Below are positions 1 through 26,424 of a stretch of DNA of 64,000 bases, in pieces. Each line of letters begins with the position of its first letter. Positions within the stretch are counted from its first letter, which is position 1. The translations under genes were made by a program, and so were the position numbers. Below the pieces are notes generated by a model. It had not been told where the DNA came from, searched no databases, and worked only from the letters and a program-made list of their open reading frames with translations. This DNA comes from Phoronis australis (taxonomy: Eukaryota; Phoronida; Phoronidae), in NCBI GenBank assembly GCA_002633005.1, contig NMRA01000001.1:2470239-2534238 (forward strand), read 5' to 3'.

Positions 1-661
1 TCCAAAATGTTCTGCATTTTGAGGCCTGCAATTTCAGCTTGACCTAGTTGGCATTGCTTGGGACTTAAGGTGACACTCTGTGTGGTGTTGGTAATAGTAG
101 CAGGTGATGAGAACACCCACTCTACTTGTATTCGTCTGGCAAATGCATCTTCAGTTTTCAGTACTTATTTCTAAAAAAGCTCATGTGAAGCAAGGCACCA
201 ACAAGTAATTTAAAGGAAAGTTATGGTTCCGCAAATATAGTTTTTTTGTTCTATACTTGAAATTAATATTTTAGAACTTCCTTAACTATTGACCATTAGG
301 TATTACTGAAAAATCTGACTCGTTGTATTCTGCACAATCCCGAGTTTGCTATGAAATCAAAATTGTGCGCAATATTTTGGGTCAGATTTTCAACATTACG
401 TGTTTGAAAGAAGGACAGTTACCAAAGTATTCTAAAGTAACACTGTTTGTTGTTTGTGGAAGCTTAAACACAGTCTTATCTTGGAGCAGACAGACAATTT
501 TGAAGGCAGAATACCATTATTTTTGGGTATATGACCTAGTTTTAGTTGCTGGTAAGACTGTTCAATTGTCTCTAATTTAATATAATGTCTGAATGTGTTG
601 TTTCTACATGGACTGCAGTGTGATCTAACCTCATCTGAAAATCTTCCCTATCTTCTGTCAG
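1..661 (+). other. Intron sequence of MCCC2 upstream of the first visible exon
   Basis: No exon was recognised here. The residues that should precede the first visible exon (the conserved stretch leading into LVDSGG) could not be found in any + frame, so the preceding exon lies left of the window. A pyrimidine-rich tract ending in TCTTCTGTCAG at 661 is the likely acceptor for the next exon. Confidence 0.6.
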
Positions 662-7520
<6,859 letters not shown>

Positions 7521-10333
7521 GAGTACAACTAAATATTGTCACTTAACACGTGCGTTGGGATTTTTCAACCGATTTGCATACAATGTATATTAGTGGACTT
7601 GAGTTGAAAAGTTACTTATTCCATTCAGAGTATGTAAAACTGGCATGTACCTCAAATAGGAGGCAGCATTTCTATAAACTTAAGAGGTCAAACTAGTTAA
7701 GTGGTGAGTGTACAGCGTGTGGAATTTAACTCAAGGAGTGGACAAATTTTTCCGTTTCATTCAGTGAAAGTTGTGTGGACCTGGAATAGTTTTGTATACA
7801 AAGAGATTGCGGCATTTTTAGGAACTTTACTGAATTGTTTGGGATGTTTAAATAATAATAGCGGTTTATCACACATAGTTGTTGGGTGGTTCATTGTTGT
7901 ACATAGTATAATCGTATGACTTACGGGTGTTACTTGGTTTGGAGTTGCGTAGAACTCCCTCATGGCATTAACACTCATTGAAGTCATGACTTGTTATTTA
8001 ATTTTCTCAAGTTGGTCAGCTCTTTATCTAAACTTTTGTCAGTTTTTCACGTACACCTCACTGTGGGTGTCAGTTAGTATACCTTGCCTGTTTGACTTAA
8101 CGTTTAGGGCGTTTAAATCACGGATCCAAACTAAAATATCAATTTTTGGACGTTACACAAACACAGCAAAGTACAATCATGTAATTTCTTTAAGTTAGAA
8201 TTTGGTTGTGGGCTTTAAATGGAACAGATTTGGTAGTCCTGATTATTTTTGTCATTTAACCAGACTGTCATGGACTTAGTGAGTTGTGATTTCAAGGAAT
8301 CTTTTACTCAGTGCGTTTTAAATATTGGGAGACTGGTGCTAGACTAAAATTTTTATTGCCAACCGACGGTCTTTACAGTCATCTGTTATTAGTTACATAA
8401 TAATCATGTTTATTAAACAACGCTCATGTGGAAAAATTAAGGTTTTTGAAAATGCTGCACACTATTGTTCATCATTCTTATCTGCGTGTAATGTTTAGAT
8501 TGGGTGCTTGTGTTGAAGATGCAGGTGAAGTTTCCTCTTGGTTAAGGCTCCGTGCAGTGATCATAATTAGTTCATATCAAAATTGCCTCTCACTTGAATG
8601 TTGTAAGATTATCCCTGTGTATGTGGCTGCAGAATTCGTCCAAATCATCATAGAACAAGTTGGAATGACTAGGCCTTTGAAGGTGACATACACCAAGAAT
8701 TATGTTATGAATAGGTTTAATGTAACACTATTACCTGGTATTTGCCAGTTTTGTAAAGTGTTGAAATTACCGTGTGTGAATATTCTGAAAGATGCCATTG
8801 GTAATCTAGTCTCACCTCTTGAAGAAATGTTTTGGTAAAGATCAACTGTGTTCAACAAAGTAACTCAACCAGTACAATGAGGCAGTGTGCTTTGTTTAAC
8901 TCGAGAATATACCAAATTCAGAAATGCGCACAACATGCTCAGCAGGCTGTGTATTTATTGGTTAATTTCAGAAAACAGAAGAAACGTTTTTGTTTATAAG
9001 ACTAGTCAATGTATTTTCATGAATAAGGCACATGTTATCACAATAAAACCAACTAGTCCAATGGCTAGTTTGCATAAATTATACAAATTTAATAATTGAA
9101 TAACATTGAATCCACATCTGTACAGTATAACTTACATACATGTGAGTCGGAGATTTTCTTCAAACTAAGCTAAATCCAACTTAATTTTAAGTGCCAGGTG
9201 GTGAACTAGGATAAGTGCATTGCTGAACATTGTCATGCTTTAAGTGTAGATCAGACTTAAGTGAATTCACTATGTTCAAATGAATTTGGTTGCGGATGAG
9301 TTAGCAAAAGTGTAACCCTTGACGGGCATGATAAATGTTTATTATTGGTAAATCACAACATACTAATCTTGTTATTTACAACCACACGTTGGTTGTTTGA
9401 CAACAACTCGAAGCCTTTTATCTACAACTGTTCTAACAGGTGGAAGCAATGTGCAACTGCCAATAAAATTGCAGAGAGCAGTGAGGTGTAATACACTGCA
9501 ATGGCATGTCTAGTTATGCAGTGAGGAAATTGTGTACAAAATGAAACTATGATGCATAAGTCGGTCATACATGTCATGAACGCTCAATCTTGTGTTAACC
9601 AGTGCTTCTGAGTTATGTTTACATGTAAATGACTGTCTACAGGCTACCTTGCTAAACTTATCATTGCATAACTTGTCAGCCTACATAACTCCTCAGTCTA
9701 TGTAACTTGTCACTCTTTCTGTCTCAGTTACACCCCTATCCTTAACTTGAATATAAGTCATCACATGGATCCGAAGGCAAGTTAAGCAAGGTAGCAAGTA
9801 TTTGTAAAAAATCTAGTATCTTCATGTAATAAAGTATATCTTGTAAAAAGAATATTTATACAAACACTTAAAACATACTAGGCACTCAACTGTTCATAAA
9901 ACTTGGTTTCATGTTTAAGGCTTCGTGTATTTGGTATAAAGCAACACCTGGCATCCACTGTGGTAAGAAATAATGAACAATTAAAGCTTTTTAAATACAA
10001 ACAGTAACAAGGATCTGTTGACATATCCACCGATAACATATTATACAAAAATATTTTACAAAGATTATCAAAATTAAATGTAGAAATAAACGAGTGCTTG
10101 AAATTTCAATATAAGAAAGCCCAGCGATAAGATTGTCTTTCAGCAGTCGATGTCTAGGTAAAGCAATCGCAAAGTTCACAACCACAGTACAAAATGTTTA
10201 TCCACATTCAAGTATTGAAAGACGTGGTTAAAAGTTTTTCTCCATTATACAATCTTAGTGCTTCGTCAAATCCTACTAATTAATAGCAATTGAAAAGAAC
10301 ACAAAATTCCAGCTCTATCAAATTGCAATTCAT
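7521..10333. other. Tail-to-tail spacer holding the 3' UTRs of MCCC2 (+) and ANKEF1 (-)
   Basis: No convincing coding exon was seen. AATAAA on the + strand at 9042-9047 and 9828-9833 could end MCCC2 transcripts. No well-placed poly(A) signal for ANKEF1 was found close to its stop codon. Scattered open frames, the longest being 136 codons at 8428-8838, look like chance. Confidence 0.6.
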
Positions 10334-17647
<7,314 letters not shown>

Positions 17648-20643
17648 CGTGTTTAGTAAAGTAGGCTTTTGTTATTTGCTGGAAAATGAGAAAAAACAAT
17701 TATTTGCACAAATCATAACTTTCAAGAATTTTAAACAGCACAATCTGATAGATAGACCTTGGTATCTTTTTGCTTTAAAGATCCCCCACAGTGCTTCAAA
17801 CTGGGTTACAATATGTTAAAATGGTAGTGAATGTTTCCAATCAACAAACTCCACTTGGTCCATGACTTTATCACATAAAAGGACATTAAAACTCACAGTA
17901 TTAAAAATCAAAAGACTCCACCCTGGCAGGTTTCAAAGATTCCCCACAAGAGGCTTTAAGCAGCTGACTATTACGTTATTGCTACTATAATTATTATTCA
18001 TGCAACACATACAGTATCACAACAGCTATTGTATTGAACTATCATCACGATTTTGACAACCAACCATGAGATACAAGTCTCAAGGTACTTTGCCAAACAA
18101 TTAACTTCCAGTATCACTTGATACTGGTATACAACAGATAGCAATCAAATACTGTCAATTATGCATTTTAAGCATTTTTAAGGCACCACAAAAAACATTT
18201 ATCATTTTTCTTTTAAAAAATTCAAAGCATTCCAATAAACTTTCTAATGTGTCATGCACCTCACAGTCCAGCAGTCCACAATGGACTCAGGGTCTCACAT
18301 CTACATAAACCCCAGACTAGTTCAGTAACTACTGTAGGGCCAATGGCAATGGTAAACTTCAAGTCAACTCACTGACACTGCCCAATCCCACAGCTTCTCC
18401 ACTAATTTTATGGCGAGCTCATCATAATTATCGCAACTATATTTCTGTCCTGAGTAAAAATGCGATACCTTTCTTATGAAAACTTAAAAAAAATTAAAGA
18501 GTGGATTTAGAAGATTCAGTGCTGTCACAGAGCGTTAACAGGTAAGAATATTGTTTCTGGAAGGCGAACGCGAGAAAAGCATCAAAGACAAACTCTGAAG
18601 TTCAAACATCAAAAGTTACTGTAAGGAAAAGGGACTTGATACGCAATGAGTCCACATAAACTGTGAAATACAAGTCTACAAACCTTTGGTACGAATCATT
18701 AGCTTGATAATCTGTGTCTATGAAACCAATTTCCGTCTTAATCCCCCATGGTTTTCAACCCAGTGACGTTCGACGATGTTATCCCGTTGGTAACCATGGC
18801 GCTTTCATGTGCCCGGATAATAAAGACGTTATCGACAAACGTTTGATCACCCCGTCATCTATTGGGTTACTTTTAAACCAATTCGTTTCTCATGTCTACT
18901 GGTTTCAGTTCGGTGTTGACGATGCAATCGTTAATGACAACTGAGAACACGGTAGGCCTATAGAGATGTGCCACACTGGAAGCATAAGTTGTACGTCTTA
19001 CGTAAAAATCTACCGATACTGCTAAAAAGATATATTCGAATCACTGTTTACTTCCTTTAGTTCACGTCTTATTATAATGTGTTGAACGCTTATAGTTTCT
19101 AAGTTTAGCCTAGTAATTTAGCCAACAACTTCAGTGAGAAAATCTGTGAAACCAACAGTATGCTTACATTTAGAAGAAAGCGTACAATGTTCTAATATCT
19201 TTGCTATTCCAAAAATTGAAAATTCAAATTATACTACCCAACCCATCTGCTTAAGTTTTGAACTGAACTTCATTCAAAAAAATTAAAATTTGTGAGGGAC
19301 AATAGGGTAGAAAAAGTTAAACAAGACATTTTAGTTAAAGGACAGGTGAGTTAAATGAAATGTTTAATATTATGCTATTCAACACAGTCCTGACATGTGA
19401 GATGACTGTGATGCGGAGAAGGTTAATTTCTCCGGTCTAATAGGGGAAAATTGTTTGAAATCGAGACGGGCTTCAAAACCGGAAATTTGATCGGTTAAGT
19501 CAAGAAACACCACAAATGCAAATCCAGTAATAAAAACTCGTTATGGATGGAAACGTTAAACTAGTGATAGAGCCTCATTTGCAAAAGCGCATGCAATGCA
19601 ACAAATGATATTTCACTCGTTAAATATATTTATGTGAGAATTTATCTTTATGTTATTTGTACACTCATATTTCTGTACCTTATCAGTCACAATAAATGAC
19701 CTTATATCGCCTATACACGGTCTCCTTTGTATCTCTGAAAACGGAGCTTGCGACGCACCTATTATTTTCGGGACATATTCCGAACATAAATATGTTTTTC
19801 AGAAGTCTGGCCGGGTATAACCGTATTTTATATGAATTACGCTGACGAAGGCCATTAATTAGCATATCGATGACCTGTGAATTAAGCACAATAGTTTTAC
19901 TCGTAGTGTGAAAATGAAACAGAGTTTTGTTCAGATCTATTTTTAATAGTACGGTATATAAATTAAATCAGCCGAATTACATCAGCCCCAAATATCCGTC
20001 GAATTAAGGGCGCTGAGCAAAATTATAATCTTTCCTCTAATGTCATTTAATGTTCGTGATATAATAATAATAATAATAAACTGTTCAAGATATAAAAGTT
20101 TCTTACAATTTGTTGCAAAGAAGTTTAGATAATGCTACACTCAATAGCTCAACTCAAGTTTATGGTAAAAGGGTTACTTTTCTTTAGACTAAGCGACATA
20201 GAAAGAATATTTCATAACTACCATTTAAATCCTTGACCGCTCACTAATATGTATGCAGCATAGAATTTAATTTTAATTCTTTTAACAGTTTTCTGTATGG
20301 CTATCACATTTGTTCCTTTGACTATGAGCTTGAATCTGGTGCGTTAGAACATGTCTGTACGAATGTGAGAACATCAGAAAACTTCTGTTAGAAACCGAAA
20401 TTCATCCACTCGTCGAAGATAACATAAATTCTCGTATTACTAAAAGTGAAATCCCCAATTGCCAGATTTTTTCTTCTATAAAATGGAAATTGAGCAATAT
20501 CATAAACATTTGAAAAAAATCTCACAAATTTTCAATTCTCTGGCGATCACACCGTAACTGAATAATTTTGTGTGGTTGTATGCATGCTTGTTTGTATGAT
20601 TGATTTTTCTCTTTTTGTTTTTCTGTATACGTGTCTGCTTCGT

Positions 20644-20735
20644 CCACTCTTGGATGGGGGCCCCACTCTCGGATGGAGGTCTCTCTAAGATAGTGGCGCC
20701 ACTCTCGGATGGTGGCGCCACTCTTGGATGAAGGC
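20644..20735. repeat. Short tandem repeat of CCACTCTCGGATGG units
   Basis: Variants of CCACTCT(C/T)GGATGG occur four or five times with irregular spacing of about 20-30 bases, twice joined by GGCGCC palindromes. It is GC-rich compared with its flanks. Confidence 0.75.
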
Positions 20736-20881
20736 CCAAATGATGGAATCAACTGCTGCTCGTTTCCTGTATTTGTGATAATGTAAAAAGAGAGCGCATC
20801 CCTTGGAATTAGTCGACAATTATGAAATCAATTGCCACTATTTGTCATTTTTTGTAATCTTTTAATATTTTCGTATTAAGG

Positions 20882-21040
20882 CAGTGGCAGATTTAGAGGG
20901 GAGCCAAGGGGGCCATGCCCCCTCCCTAAAATTCTCCCAGATTCCATTTGGCAGTACGGGAGTGCGAATGTCTGACGGGCAAAATCCTGGCTCATATTCT
21001 GCCCTGCCCCCCCTAACTAAAAACCCTGGATCCGCCCCTG
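20882..21040. repeat. Short TIR element, copy 2 (CAGTGGCAGATTTAG...CTGGATCCGCCCCTG)
   Basis: Terminal inverted repeats CAGTGGCAGATTTAG and CTGGATCCGCCCCTG bound 159 bp. The inner sequence matches the element at 2516-2678 closely, with the same TTCTCCCAGATTCCATTTGG core. It is a MITE-like family with at least two clear members here. Confidence 0.8.
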
Positions 21041-22560
21041 TAAGGTGCCTTCTTGGAGAAGGCCTTAAATTGGGGGTGCAACAAGTGCCTCCTTTGTCCC
21101 CCCATAAATCCGGAACTGAGTTTGTTCTTATAACAAAATATCCTTTCCATCTGAAAACTATATTTATTTGCTAGTTCAAAATTTAAAATGTATCCCCATA
21201 TAAAATTTCTTATCCGTCGTGAATCTTTTAGTAGGTAATTTCTTACATGTATATTGGAAAAGACTCCCTTGTGTAGGGTATCCTGACCATGAAAAAAATC
21301 ACCCATCTGAGCGCTACGCCTCATTGGCGCTGCAACTGTCAACTGTGCTAACTCAGATACGAGCGTACTCGTACTAGGTCTCCTCTGGTTAAATTAACAT
21401 ATAGGCTAGTGTAGCAAAAGGCGGATATTAAATTGAAGATAAGCTAAATATGTACTGCTACTCTCATCTAAATTGGTCCTAATTTATTCTGATAATAAGG
21501 CATGGCTTATTTTATCATGTTTTTAGTTTATCTACCATTGGTTTCAAAAACGCTCAAATTAATCGTTATTCCATATCAGTGTCGCCAGGCACATTTTCCG
21601 TTTATAGGTACCCTGTTTCCGAAAGCAAGTCTCCGATTGTATTTGGGGCATTATAAGGGTAAAAACACAACAGTTCTCCGAAATTAAGCCCTAAGACTTA
21701 CTCTAAGAATTTACCGGTAGGAGCTATGTAATCAGTTGTGATTTCTGGGCTTGTAATGAACTGATAGTTTTATTAACTGAGTCCATGCTCGGCGCATAAA
21801 TGACACGCCGCTACCAACCAAACTATAGTGCCTGGTCTCAAACAAGACCGATCTGACAGCTCTTCGGAAGCCCTGAAATCATCCCAAATTTAACTAAGGA
21901 AAATTTGAGACAAATCTCGTAACAGTAAGTTGTCTAAATCAAAAGTTGTTTTTTTGTGATGGAAAGTGGTTTTATAGCTACTTTTACGTAACTTTTCTGT
22001 GATTGATCAAATTTTAATTTTATCATTTGTTTGTTTCGACTTGCACTGATGACCACTGAATTAACAGATAAGTTGCTACTGTACATTGCGTTAATTGTAT
22101 GTCATTCATAAAAATGAATTCCGTACATGTATCGATCTTTTTTTTTTGCTTAAAGGGGCAATTCGCCACTGTTTTAGCTGTCAATGTTAAATTGTCCGGC
22201 GAAAGAGCTGGTAAATCAGTCACAGGCAATGTGTACATGCGACAATTCGCGATTTCAGGGCTGTACAAACCGAGTAAATTCTGAGCGTTTCCTTGAGTCA
22301 CTGGCAGCTTCGTTGTTCTTGTTGGTAAAAGAAAGAGAAATCTGAAGGTAAGGAATATCACGAGACGGCCGATTTGATGGGAATAGAAGGCCAAGTTCCA
22401 TTTTCGCCTTTTAGCCTTCACAGGGTGAAATGCAGCTCTAGACTAATTAAACAAGCAGCAAAAGAATTATGTAAATCTCAGCAGTTACTAGCATTTACGT
22501 TCCAGAGAGGATACGCATTCACGTTTTTCACATGTTCCACTGACATCCCAAAGAACTGAA

Positions 22561-24081
22561 TTATTCTTTTTTAGCTTTGAGAACATAAATGCCTTGGCCG
22601 TCACTGCGAAGTATTAAAGATTGCCAGCTTAACACGGAAAGCTTAGCTTCTATCAAAGAATCATATATTTCTTTTTTCGAGAGTTTTAGATTGAAGAATG
22701 TTTTACCTCCAAATTCGTAAGAAGTTTCATTAAAAGTATCAGCCAAAACAATATGTCCGCCAGGTTTTAACAAGGCCGCTAAACGAACAAGTATTTGCTT
22801 GTACGCTGGCTTATCTTTAGCGGCCGATCCAAGGCAGAGAACGCTGGTAATAACATCATATAACGGATGAGGTGAAGCTTCCAGTAATACACCCGGTTGT
22901 GTGACATCACAGGGTAAGATTGTCTTAACTTTCAACCTGACTGTTTCTTTAAGCTCGTCCACCGAACTAAAAAATAAAATGAGGAATAGGCATGGTTTAT
23001 AACACTTATGTATAAACATACGATATTAATGATGAGTACCAAGAATCTCCGTATGCGCGCCCCTTTGAAAATATGCCTATGGTGAGCTCTTTTACAGAAG
23101 ATTTTCGAAAATACGACTCTGGCCGTCCTTCCAAGGGGCGCAGTTACTACACCCCACGAAGACAAATAGTGCAGCCTTGGTGTGTTAAAATTTCAAAAAT
23201 TATTTAGTTCACTTATTTGATGTTTGCATGCTAATTACCAGTTCTGCAGTTTGCCGACGTGCTCGAAGAAAGTCTTATAATCAGTTGCGACATTCTCTCG
23301 GTTTAACCATTTCCTCAGGAAATTTCGACACTGTCTCGTGTAGTCAGTCAGCACGATTTCGTTAAACCACTGGGAGGCGCTGATGACTGCGTAGACGTTT
23401 GGACCACTTCCAACGTCAAGAAGACAATTTCCGCTGAGTTTACCTGAAGTGTTTAATTTATATCAGCTTAATAGCCATAAGCATTCATCAACAGTTGATT
23501 ATTCCATTCATTACATATTTACAAAAGGCGGCAAACGCTATTCACTTTACCTAGCATTTCAATTCAAATTTCATGCGCCGCACCCAGCCTAAAATATAAG
23601 GGGGCTCGAAAATATGCGGACCTTTTAATGAAATTGAAAAAAATCAGCGAGGACTGAAAAAAACGAGGTCACTAGGTTCAGGCCTACCAATCCTGCAGAC
23701 TTCTTTCTCGTTCACTCGGACTTTTGTTACACCGAGGCGGACCTTTTTGTCCAATTCACCAAACTGGGAGGCGCCCATGAATTTAATTGACAGCTCCTGA
23801 TGTTGGCACTTGGACACATTAGCGAGCCTCCCGGCCGGATCGATCTGTAAATGGCTGCAAAATATAATGCCCGAGAGACCAACCGACAGACTTCCTAACA
23901 AAAAAGTACTGATTAGAACTCAAACTTGCTTCAAAATCTTACCATCTTTGAATGTGTCGTGCAAGCAATCCAAAATGAACTTCTGTTGACAATTTTCGCT
24001 TAAAAACACATCATAAAACACCATGGCGTACACGTTTGGATCAAAGTGATCATGATAGTCAGTACCAAAATAGGCAGCCAT
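22561..24081 (-). CDS. NNMT/PNMT/TEMT-family small-molecule N-methyltransferase (complete)
   Basis: Three - strand exons, 24081-23943, 23443-23239 and 22966-22561, join in phase to about 249 aa; human NNMT is about 264. The family uses S-adenosylmethionine to methylate small amines (nicotinamide, phenylethanolamine or indolethylamine) in the cytosol. Seen here: N-terminal HFDPNVYAMVFY, matching the HFNPRDYLEKYY region of NNMT; SAM motif LLDVGSGPNVY near residues 54-64; EIVLTDYTRQ, the motif after it; PCDVTQP; VITSVLCLGSA; and LLKPGGHIVLAD, the late Rossmann strand. The Asp ending VLAD matches NNMT Asp197. By hand alignment, NNMT Ser201 and Ser213 are Glu and Asn, so nicotinamide is not a safe substrate call. 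The start was chosen as the first in-frame ATG with a family-like N-terminus. There is no sign of decay. Orthology to one vertebrate member is unclear. Confidence 0.9.
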
Positions 24082-24147
24082 CTATATGACCAGATGATTG
24101 CCCGGCGTCCGGTCTACTACTGTACCAAGCACTGAGAGGAAATATTA

Positions 24148-24197
24148 TACTGTAGGCCTGTCCATACCCATGCTGAGGTATGGGCAGGCCTACAGTA
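24148..24197. repeat. Near-perfect 21-bp inverted repeat (hairpin) upstream of the methyltransferase gene
   Basis: The left arm TACTGTAGGCCTGTCCATACC (24148-24168, one base shown beyond the core) pairs with 24177-24197 with a single mismatch and an 8-base loop. It lies 67 bases upstream of the start codon of the - strand gene, so it could fall in its 5' UTR or promoter. Confidence 0.9.
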
Positions 24198-24597
24198 CAT
24201 GTTCTCTCACAGTAACTGATACCAAACTGATAAGATAATCAGAATCAGGTTAACACGGATTGTAGAAACGTAAATGCTTCGATAAAAAGTCTCATACATT
24301 TGTTGGCCGGTTATTTCCAACATAAAATTGATATTCATAATTAAGTTAACATATCGTTGAGCAGTAATGCGGGTCAAGACCTTCCCATCTATCCGACTGA
24401 TACTTAAATGTTGTGTAACTCATGTGCCGTCTCACTTATTAAACATTGGAGTCCGGGATATATGAAGACATTTGAACCAATCCCGGCTCACTCAGAAAGC
24501 GAGAGTAGATTTTGTGGTAGTCTGTAGTTTATGGATTTGAGAGCTTATGATAAGACCCAAAATGCGCCTCCCTCGGTGACACGATACGATATAACAT

Positions 24598-24910
24598 AGG
24601 CGGATTTAGGGGCGGCCCGCCCTCCCACCCCCCGGGCTGCCGCAAGCAAAATGAACCAGCAAAACAGGGTGAAACGTAAGAAAATACTGACTTCAAGAGG
24701 TAGGACGGTAACGGGTTAGGGGAAAAACACGTTCCCGTTTTTTTTTGTTTTTTTTTAGTCGAACGAGAGATTTTCTGAACAGAAGGTAATACATTCTCTG
24801 CGTCCGCACCTTCCGCCGGGGCCGTCTGCCAGCACATACAATCGCGCTATGTCCAATTCCCCGGCCGAGAATGTCGCGACCCCCTCATGGTATCCTAGAT
24901 CCGCCACTGA
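24598..24910. repeat. TIR element of the GGCGGATTTAG type, 313 bp
   Basis: The ends AGGCGGATTTAGGGGCGG and CTAGATCCGCCACTGA are imperfect inverted repeats like those of the elements at 2516 and 20882. The interior differs, with a T-rich run and a GC-rich stretch, so this is another member or subfamily. Confidence 0.65.
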
Positions 24911-26207
24911 TATATAAGTCAACTAAGTGGGCCGTGGTTTTGATCTCACTACTAGTAGTACTGAACATTTCGTTTTGAGCAGTAATAATATATAACAATA
25001 ATGATATTATTGTCGTTGTTATTGTTGTTATTATTAATTTATCGTCACAACTAATGGTGACTCAGAACCGATGTCACGGGCCATGCCCAAAAGGAATCTC
25101 GTGTTGAAAGTGCAAGCTACTACTCCGGTGCCTGTAAAAAATCAAGATCATCAAAATTTTCACCTCAGTGATCACGGCATTGAAGTTCCATGGGCTTAGG
25201 GGAAATCCGTTCGTTTTTTACTGGTGCCTGTGGTAGCTACGACAAGAGTAACTTCTTCCCAAATCTTGCTTGACAGACGAAAGCAGTCCTAACCTTCAAT
25301 GTCGTGTAAGCAATTTAAATTATTTTTGCAATTACAGCTCATAACTATCAGTTGGCACACAAAGTTGGCAATTTTCGTGGCAGTCGACTCCAAAGTAGTG
25401 GTAATGATTCATATAATGCAAAAATACAATTACAGTATCTACCTATATGTAAGCACGAGATTACTCCGCTGGCAGTGCCGACAGCAGGCTGGCTCTCGTG
25501 TTTTCATGGTTGCGATGCTCCCCCGCCCTCTCTCACTGCATTAACAGACGTCGCTGAAGTTTCAATGGCTTTTAAACCGGGCAAAGCAACGATGGTCGTT
25601 TTTAAAAGTACATTGCATCGGGCGGCGCACCATAGGGGGTCTATAGCCCCCACTTTTTCTCAGTGCTGCACCGCCCATGCAGTCATATCTTGAGCTCAAT
25701 AGCCTACTGAAACTGGACTTTCTGGATGCTAAACATTTCTGTTTGATGTGGGCCGGAGTGTTGGTCCGTGCTGCAGGAGGAGAATGTGTGAAAAATGGCG
25801 TGAACTAAGTCCACTTATACTTTTATCTCCTTTAAATTATCACAAATTCGCACAACTTGTCGGTGCGCACATTTAACGTTCATAACACGAACTGAATTCA
25901 TATACTAAAACAAGTAGTATAAATGCAGCCATATAGTATCATACCAAAACATCTTGCAGAAAACGCGAAATTATGGGGTAAACTACCCCGAATCATGAAC
26001 CTCAAAATTTTGTTAAAACACTTTCTACCCACTAAGAAAAAATACTGTTACAGATGGAAATGCAAAATGGGTCATGTAGAGATTGTGTCATTCATCCAAG
26101 CGAAACACTTGACGCAAGAGTTTCTGTTGTCTAGAAGTCAGGCCTGTAAGCTTGGGAGGAATATTCAATTCAGTGGTAGGGGCCCCTTTATGAAAGATTA
26201 TACTTCT

Positions 26208-26361
26208 GGGCTGAGTTGCATAAAGCTTCAATAGTTATCCGCTGGATAAGTTTGATTGTTGCATAAGACGTCAGGTGCATTGTTCAACAATAACAACGTG
26301 GCGCGTGATAATGCGACGTCATTGTTGGTATACCGCGTGTAACTTTTATGCAACTGGGCCC
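26208..26361. repeat. MITE-like element with GGGC(CC/TG)AGTTGCATAAA termini
   Basis: The left end GGGCTGAGTTGCATAAAG and right end ACTTTTATGCAACTGGGCCC are inverted repeats of about 18 bases enclosing about 154 bp. The interior has two GACGTCA-like motifs. Target-site duplication could not be defined. Confidence 0.7.
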
Positions 26362-26401
26362 TGGTCACAGCAAAAGAGAATTTAGTGCTAAAAATCGCTT
26401 C

Positions 26402-26424
26402 GCCACCATGAAAGTCCTAGGGAG
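26402..26424 (+). other. Possible first coding exon of an unidentified + strand gene
   Basis: CGCCACCATGAAAGTCCTAG is a full Kozak context followed by GGAG and a consensus donor GTGAGT at 26425. It would encode MKVLGR. No matching downstream + exon was found before the PLD3-like gene, so this may be chance. Confidence 0.2.

Larger units (their letters stand above)
17648..22560. other. Spacer between ANKEF1 and the methyltransferase gene
   Basis: The first part must hold the ANKEF1 5' UTR and promoter: a CAG acceptor on the - strand at 17679-17681 shows that at least one non-coding 5' exon lies to the right, but its donor could not be picked with confidence. The rest holds an (ATA)n run near 20061, the tandem array at 20644 and the TIR element at 20882. 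No coding exon was recognised. Confidence 0.5.

Noticed and set aside
619-661. Longer 5' end for the first visible MCCC2 exon (acceptor CTGCAG at 618)
   Set aside because: The added residues ([14 protein letters not shown]) do not match the conserved family sequence before VDSGG, while TCTTCTGTCAG at 661 has a much better pyrimidine tract.
8428-8838. 136-codon + strand open frame downstream of MCCC2
   Set aside because: No recognisable domain, AT-rich codons, no splice or start context. It lies in the likely 3' UTR or spacer.
23644-23901. 85-codon - strand frame inside the first intron of the methyltransferase gene
   Set aside because: It would interrupt the family alignment. Exons on both sides join in phase without it.
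25923-26234. 103-codon + strand frame
   Set aside because: No motif or homologue recognised. It runs into a MITE end, which provides its last codons.
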